Assembly (NCBI GenBank): GCA_009663005.1
Contig: CM018905.1
Location: forward strand, 13,450,846 to 13,473,345
Direction: 5' to 3'
DNA length: 22,500 nt
DNA from: Actinidia chinensis
Lineage: Eukaryota > Streptophyta > Magnoliopsida > Ericales > Actinidiaceae
Shown: one piece after another, positions 18,001 to 22,500 of the stretch
Layout of the letters: the number at the start of each line of letters is the position of its first letter
Position numbering within the stretch: the stretch's first letter is position 1
Notes under the pieces: generated by a model
Seen by the model: the letters and a program-made list of their open reading frames with translations, nothing else
Databases searched by the model: none
What the model was told of the DNA's origin: nothing
Program-made: the position numbers and the translations under genes

Positions 18001-19327
18001 GCATAGTAGGTAGGGCCCGGAATATGATCTTTTATATAAGTCTCCCATGGGGGAGATCCAGAATAGTGTTGCTTTTATTCAGAGTTTTTGTGCCTCTTTC
18101 TTTTCTTCTGGTAGCTTGTCATGTTGTAGAAAATTTATAATTGGGTCCATCTATCTCGGTCCCAGTTTAGTGTTAATTAGTATAGATTCTTGATGCATTT
18201 CGTGGTTGGGAGCCAAGATTAAGTTGATTGTAATGGTCTGATCCATTCTCCTGCAAAAATTGATGCCAAGTTTGCCAATTGTCATCTGAGTGTGAATTTA
18301 AACCCTTTATACTTGCTCAATTTTGAATGCTTTGAATTCGGTTGGGAGGGTCTTCGCGATGCCAAGTACTTAGCCAGTCTTGGCGCCCCGAGCTTCCAAA
18401 TTTCCTATGACTGGGTGACTACTAGTTTTGAATCACTGAAAATATGGAGTGGGAACTTAATTTGCTGGCGGACTGAAGTCCCGCAATGAAAGCTTTGTAT
18501 TCGGTCTCATTATTTGTTGTAGGAAAATTCAACTTAAGGCAATGCTAAAAATTGCCCATTCGGCACTTTTTAGAACTACTCCTGCCTTTGCCTCTAGGCT
18601 ATTTTTTGTCACATCAACAAACATTTTCCATACTGAGGAGAGAGCAATATGACGTGGTTCTATACCAACCTCAGAACCCTCGATGATTTCCCCAGCAATA
18701 GTTACCTCTACAACTTGAGGTGATTCTTTGATAACCTCGGGACCCTCAATTGCAGACTCAGTCACAACTAATTTTCCCATGAAGCCCGCCTCCTTCCCAT
18801 GTGCAGTCGTAGGGCAACCCTATTCTGGACTAATAGTTCAAATTGGGAATTCAACCAAAAAATCAACCAAGACTTGTCATTTTATTGCTGCCCTTGGCAA
18901 AAAGTTTATGTCTGATTATCCGAGCTCAACGGCCCATTTGAGAGTCTCCCGGATAGGTGTACTTTGGATAATATGTTTTTGAGCAAAAACTCGGTGTATA
19001 TAATAGCTATGGATTTGCCTTGTAACATAGTGCTTGAGTTTGTGCGAAATTAAAACTACAACCAACACCAATTTTTTCAGCAGTATGTTACCACCCGCGT
19101 GTTTGCATTCGTCAATTCATGCTAATAATCGACTCAGCTCTACTCTCCATCTATATCCGTTAGAAGTACTAAATTGATGGCATGTTCGAAGATGGCAAGG
19201 TAGACGTAGAGCAATCCTCCATCATCTGGAGTGAGAAGAAGTGGTGGTCTAGTTAAGTATTCTTTGAATTGTTGGAGTACAAGCTCGCATTCTTTATTCC
19301 ACAATTTTTTTTATTTTTAAAAAGTAG
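18001..19327 (-). pseudogene. RNase H region of element 2
   Basis: On the - strand the RT connection (TPIRETLKWAVELG, AAIK...VLVDFLVEF) is followed by an acidic linker in the open frame 18529-18780 (VTESAIEGPEVIKESPQVVE). RNase H proper begins SVWKMFVDVTKNSLEAKAGV with the first catalytic Asp. NNETEYKAFIAGLQSASK is then readable in another frame near 18510-18450 and includes the conserved Glu. A linker with PTEFKAFKIEQV, TIGKLGINFCRRMDQTITIN and LQHDKLPEEKKEAQKL runs into integrase. Several frameshifts. No large deletion, unlike element 1. Confidence 0.78.
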
Positions 19328-19864
19328 TTAAAAAAATAGACGGCATTTGTGTGAGAAATTACTGATGAATTGGTTTAGTACTGCCGCCATTCCGGTCAAT
19401 TTTTTAACTTCCTTCATTGTTCTCGGGCTGACAAGTTCAGTAATTGTCACAATTTGCTCTGGGTTCGCCTCAATCCCTTGACGAGTTACCAAGTGCCCTA
19501 GGAATATTCCCGAGCTTACCCCGAAGAAGGCACACTTGGCCGCATTTAAACTCAGCTTGTGTTTTCTGAGTATTGCAAATACCTCGGCTAGGTCCCTTAG
19601 ATGATCTAACTTTTTCTTGCTTTTAACAACCATGTCATCTATGTAAGCGCCCATAGTTTTTTCCATGATTGGTTCAAACATTTTGGTGATCATTCTTTGA
19701 TACGTGGCCTGGTGTTTTTTAACCCGAAAGGCATGACCTTGTAACAGAATATTCCGCAGGGGGTGATGAAGATAGTTTTTTCTTGATCGAGCTCATGCAT
19801 TACTATTTAGTGGTAACCTCGGTATGCATCTAGGAAATTCAGTCGGGCTGATTGATTCGCTCCC
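19328..19864 (-). pseudogene. Reverse transcriptase of element 2, C-terminal part
   Basis: On the - strand from the insertion edge: ANQSARLNFLDAYRGYH-stop-IVMHELDQEKTIF, CGIFCYKVMPFG, a frameshift, then ATYQRMITKMFEPIMEKTMG, the active-site box YIDD at 19634-19645 followed by MVVKS, LSLNAAKCAFFGVSSGIFLG, QGIEANPEQIVTITEL and KKLTGMAAVLNQFISNF. The motifs include all three catalytic Asp residues. The 121-codon open part is 19328-19693. The remainder of the gene lies beyond the insertion at 21665. Confidence 0.9.
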
Positions 19865-21661
19865 AGAAGTGAATTCTTTACCGCAAGTGTACGAGTCGCG
19901 AAGTAATAATAAATTCGAAGTACAAGTATCGATCCTACGAGAAGTAGTGCCAAGGTGAACACAAGATAACTAAAACACTTGACTCAATCTTAACTCAATC
20001 CTAACTTATGCTTCTAAAAAGAGAAAATAAAAATTGTGTATTTGATTTTTGATGTATTTAAACTGAATCTAAATTATGAAAGCAATTAAACTGATTTGAA
20101 CTATATAATAAAAATGACTCAGAATCAATTGATCAAATCAATCGGGTTTCTCAGAATTCCAATAACAGCTTCGTATAACTCAAATCCTTCCACTACGTAT
20201 GAGTCTACGGATTCGGAAGATTTAGATTTTAAAACCAATTATTCTTACAATCTTCAATTTTTAAAATAAATCTGGTTGTTATAATCATCGTCATACATCA
20301 TCGATTCGCGCAGTGCATATACTGAACCCAACTCACGCATAAATATTACAAGGCAGCGTATATACTAAGTATGATATTTATGCATAAACGTTATCGAATA
20401 TAATAGGATGCCCAAATTTTTAAAAGTATTTAGAACGAAGAAGAAGAAGAACAAAAATGAAGAAGATCTAACGGTGAAACCAAAATTACCTCCATTGGTC
20501 ATCACTGATCCCCAATTGATCTTCACAATCAATCTCGAGTTAGAAAAATTAGCCACTCATGTCCATGGAAAATAAATAACTAAGTATCGAAAACATTATA
20601 AAGTATTCAATCTATAAATGAACAACTAAAATTGAAAAACTTAATTTAATGGCAAAAACACACGTAATATGACAAAACCTTAAATTAAATTGATCGAACT
20701 TTGAATTGAACGTAATCAATTATAAAAATTATTTAAAATTATCAAAAACTAAGCTAGAAAGTCGTAAAAACCCTAAAAAAAATAATGTAATGTTCATGAA
20801 AATGTAAGGATGTATATATAGAGGTTGTAGTCCGAGTCCTAGTAGGATTAAAATTCTCTACCCAGTTTTCTTCTTGGCGTTCGAACGCCAGATCTAGAAC
20901 TCGAATGGTGACTATAGGTTTGCCTAGCGTTCCAACGCTCATTGTAGTTGTTCGAATGCTGAGGCTAAATTCAGATTTTCTTCAATTTTTCATGCCTTTG
21001 TGCGTTGGAATGCTGGACAGAGGTGTTCGAAAACCATAAAACAACCCAACTCTGCCCATTCTTTCAACCATGTTCGAACTCTTGATTCCGTTGTGCTTCT
21101 GGCAATTCGTACGCTAAGCATATTTTGGGTTTGTCCTTGGTTTTCTTTCTTCCAGCATTCGATGGGTGTTTTCCCCTATATGTGTGTTTCGAACACTCCA
21201 TGTATTTTTCCTGTCCTAAGCGTTTGAATGCTGATTTCCTCTTGCAAATGGGGTGTTCGAACCCTCAGTACAATTTCAGCCCACCTTGAGACTTTTTATC
21301 CTTTTTTTCTTAGACCTTTTTAAACCTTTTGGAGTTCATATCTCACGATGCCTATTAGGCGTGACTTTGTATAATCTTGTGAGATCTTTCCAACGACGCA
21401 TCTTTCATTCCATTCCGAGTCACGGGTAAAAACTTCCACAATTCTCGAGACAAATCTTGACAATAGTTTTCGATATGCGTGTCTACACTCTGAATCACTT
21501 TTATGGCTCTATATCCTCCTCTTTATCAATAATTACCTAAAATAGACTTAAACTCGACTTTCAATTTAAAACACGATAAAAATATATAATTAAACTAATC
21601 TTGGATCAATTTAGGCTAATTTAGCAGCGCTTAAACTACAATTATGCAGTCTAATCAATGA
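19865..21661. mobile_element. 1.8 kb insertion inside RT of element 2, unclassified
   Basis: RT homology stops at ...ANQSARL (19864 on +) and resumes with ...DQLVDSTSG (21665), which are adjacent residues in an intact RT, so the insertion is precise. CCC occurs at both edges (19862-19864 and 21662-21664), compatible with a short target duplication. The insert is AT-rich, has no long coding frame and no convincing terminal inverted repeat. Near the left end it reads TTTACCGCAAGTGTACGAGT and near the right it has a cluster of TTCGAA-centred palindromes. It looks like a non-autonomous element or a solo LTR, but I cannot place it in a family. Confidence 0.75.
20876..21264. repeat. Cluster of TTCGAA-centred palindromic motifs
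   Basis: GGCGTTCGAACGCC (perfect, 20876-20889), AGCGTTCCAACGCT (20926-20939), GTTCGAATGCT (20950), GCGTTGGAATGC (21002), TGTTCGAAAA (21024), TGTTCGAACT (21071), AGCATTCGATG (21154), GTGTTTCGAACAC (21184), AGCGTTTGAATGCT (21219) and GGGTGTTCGAACCC (21251). Ten related sites lie in 390 bases, with spacing from about 22 to 83 bases. Confidence 0.8.
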
Positions 21662-21664
21662 CCC

Positions 21665-21990
21665 GACGTAGAGTCCACCAATTGATCAATCTTTGGTAAA
21701 GGAAAGTAGTCTTTTGGACAAGTTCAATTGAGGCTTGTGAAATCCATGCAGACTCTCCATTTGCCAATTTTCTTCTTTATCTCGATTGTATTGGATAGCC
21801 AGATCAGATAAAGAACCTTCGCTATTGCACTTGCCTCTTTCAATTTTTCTACCTCTTCCATTACGGCATCTACATGCTCGATTGTAGACATTCTTTCTCA
21901 CTGTTTTATTGGGCGAGCCTCAGGAAGAACGTTCAACTCGTATTTAATGAAGTTGGGGTCTATCACAAGCATCTCGTATGGTGTCTATGC
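21665..21990 (-). pseudogene. Reverse transcriptase of element 2, N-terminal part
   Basis: On the - strand: YEMLVIDPNFIKYELNVLPE, ARPIKQ-stop, STIEHVDAVMEEVEKLKEAS, AIAKVLYLIWLSN, KKIGKWRVCMDFTSLN-stop-T and PKDYFPLPKIDQLVDSTSG, ending exactly at the insertion. This is the fingers part of the gypsy RT, including the WRVCMDF motif. It joins in frame to the part at 19328-19864 once the insertion is disregarded. Two stops are visible. Confidence 0.88.
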
Positions 21991-22500
21991 GAAGGCCTCG
22001 ATATTAGCTATAAGGAACTAGATGAACTCGATTCTATATCATTATTTTAGGTTTACACTAGTGAGAGAAATAATTCGAGCTTGGCTTATCTAGTTCATAG
22101 CGTATCAGGTCTTCTATAACTTTAGCTTCAGGATTCCTTCTGACATCCTCCAAAACCTCGTGCTCTTCTTCAATCAATTGCACTTTTTTCATGGATGCGT
22201 TAATGGAGACTATGGTAAGGTAGCATTACTTGACTACCATTTGGTCTCTACAAAGGATTTCTTCACCTCGGGGGTGGCAAATTTGATGGCTTGGTGCAAT
22301 GTGGATGCGATTTTCCTCATCCTATGTAACCAATCTTGGCCAACAATTGCGTTATAGGGAGAGGGGATATCTAGTACAACAAATCCTGTCACCAATTCTT
22401 GGGAACAAGCTCGTACATTGAGGGTTACAATTCCCAAGGGCCAGTGAGGTGCTCGAGCATTGAACCCCATAGAAGGTGCCTCGAGCAGTTTCAAACTCTT
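21991..22500 (-). pseudogene. Protease region of element 2, partial at window edge
   Basis: On the - strand the open frame 22234-22494 reads APHWPLGIVTLNVRACSQEL, VTGFVVLDIPSPYNAIVGQD and WLHRMRKIASTLHQAIKF, the second half of a plant gypsy retropepsin. The active-site D-x-G half lies outside the window. Downstream the protease-RT linker has several stops. Its own gag would follow to the right. Confidence 0.82.

Larger units (their letters stand above)
14305..22500 (-). mobile_element. Element 2: second Tat-type Ty3/gypsy element, partial
   Basis: Same strand and plan as element 1 but a different family by sequence. From left to right: opposite-strand gene remnant (to 15885), repeat-rich region, integrase (stop at 16949), RNase H, RT split by a 1.8 kb insertion, and protease cut by the window edge. 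No 3' LTR is found on its left, where element 1 and a hAT-like fragment adjoin, so that end is lost. Gag and the 5' LTR should lie right of the window. Confidence 0.85.

Noticed and set aside
20365..20556. Short frame with a Phe/Leu-rich stretch
   Set aside because: The hydrophobic run comes from a GAA microsatellite read in the other strand.
1..22500. tRNA, rRNA, CRISPR or bacterial operon structure
   Set aside because: None seen. The DNA is plant repeat DNA with retrotransposon coding remnants; no regular short repeats with unique spacers.

Overview
The window is plant nuclear DNA, probably from a eudicot (inference), and consists almost entirely of nested, decayed LTR retrotransposons. 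The evidence is reverse transcriptase, integrase, RNase H, protease and gag homology on one strand, GT-AG introns in an opposite-strand gene, and hAT-like and AT-rich insertions. I see no intact cellular gene, no RNA gene and no prokaryotic feature.

Layout. (a) 1-2704: a + strand Ty1/copia fragment (gag, zinc knuckle and start of protease), then AT-rich unrecognised DNA, then an LTR-like stretch. (b) 2705-3112: a short + strand Ty3/gypsy gag C-terminal fragment, followed by unassigned DNA with a small repeat cluster. (c) 3740-14044: a nearly complete Ty3/gypsy element of Tat/Retand/Grande type ('element 1') on the - strand. Its 5' LTR is 13465-14044 and its truncated 3' LTR is 3740-4095. It carries a PBS, gag, protease, RT, RNase H and integrase. 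Between pol and the 3' LTR lie a repeat-rich stretch and a four-exon gene on the opposite (+) strand, 4693-6943, with a putative gypsy-type transposon (Transposase_28, PF04195) domain. By hand count the LTR copies differ at about 46 of 358 aligned positions (about 87% identity). (d) 14045-14304: a junction with a hAT-like terminal sequence. (e) 14305-22500 and beyond: a second, different Tat-type element ('element 2') in the same orientation. It shows the remains of an opposite-strand gene, a repeat-rich non-coding stretch, and then integrase, RNase H, RT and protease on the - strand running off the right edge.

Both elements have further insertions. Element 1 has an AT-rich insertion of about 1.1 kb at the RT/RNase H boundary and a deletion joining RNase H to integrase. 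Element 2 has a 1.8 kb insertion inside RT with a clear codon-level junction, and this insert holds about ten TTCGAA-centred palindromic motifs. All coding parts carry stops or frameshifts, so neither element looks autonomous now. The strongest biological signal is that both elements share the same plan, with an opposite-strand spliced gene plus a fast-changing repeat block downstream of pol. That plan is known for the Tat lineage; the function of the opposite-strand product is not established.
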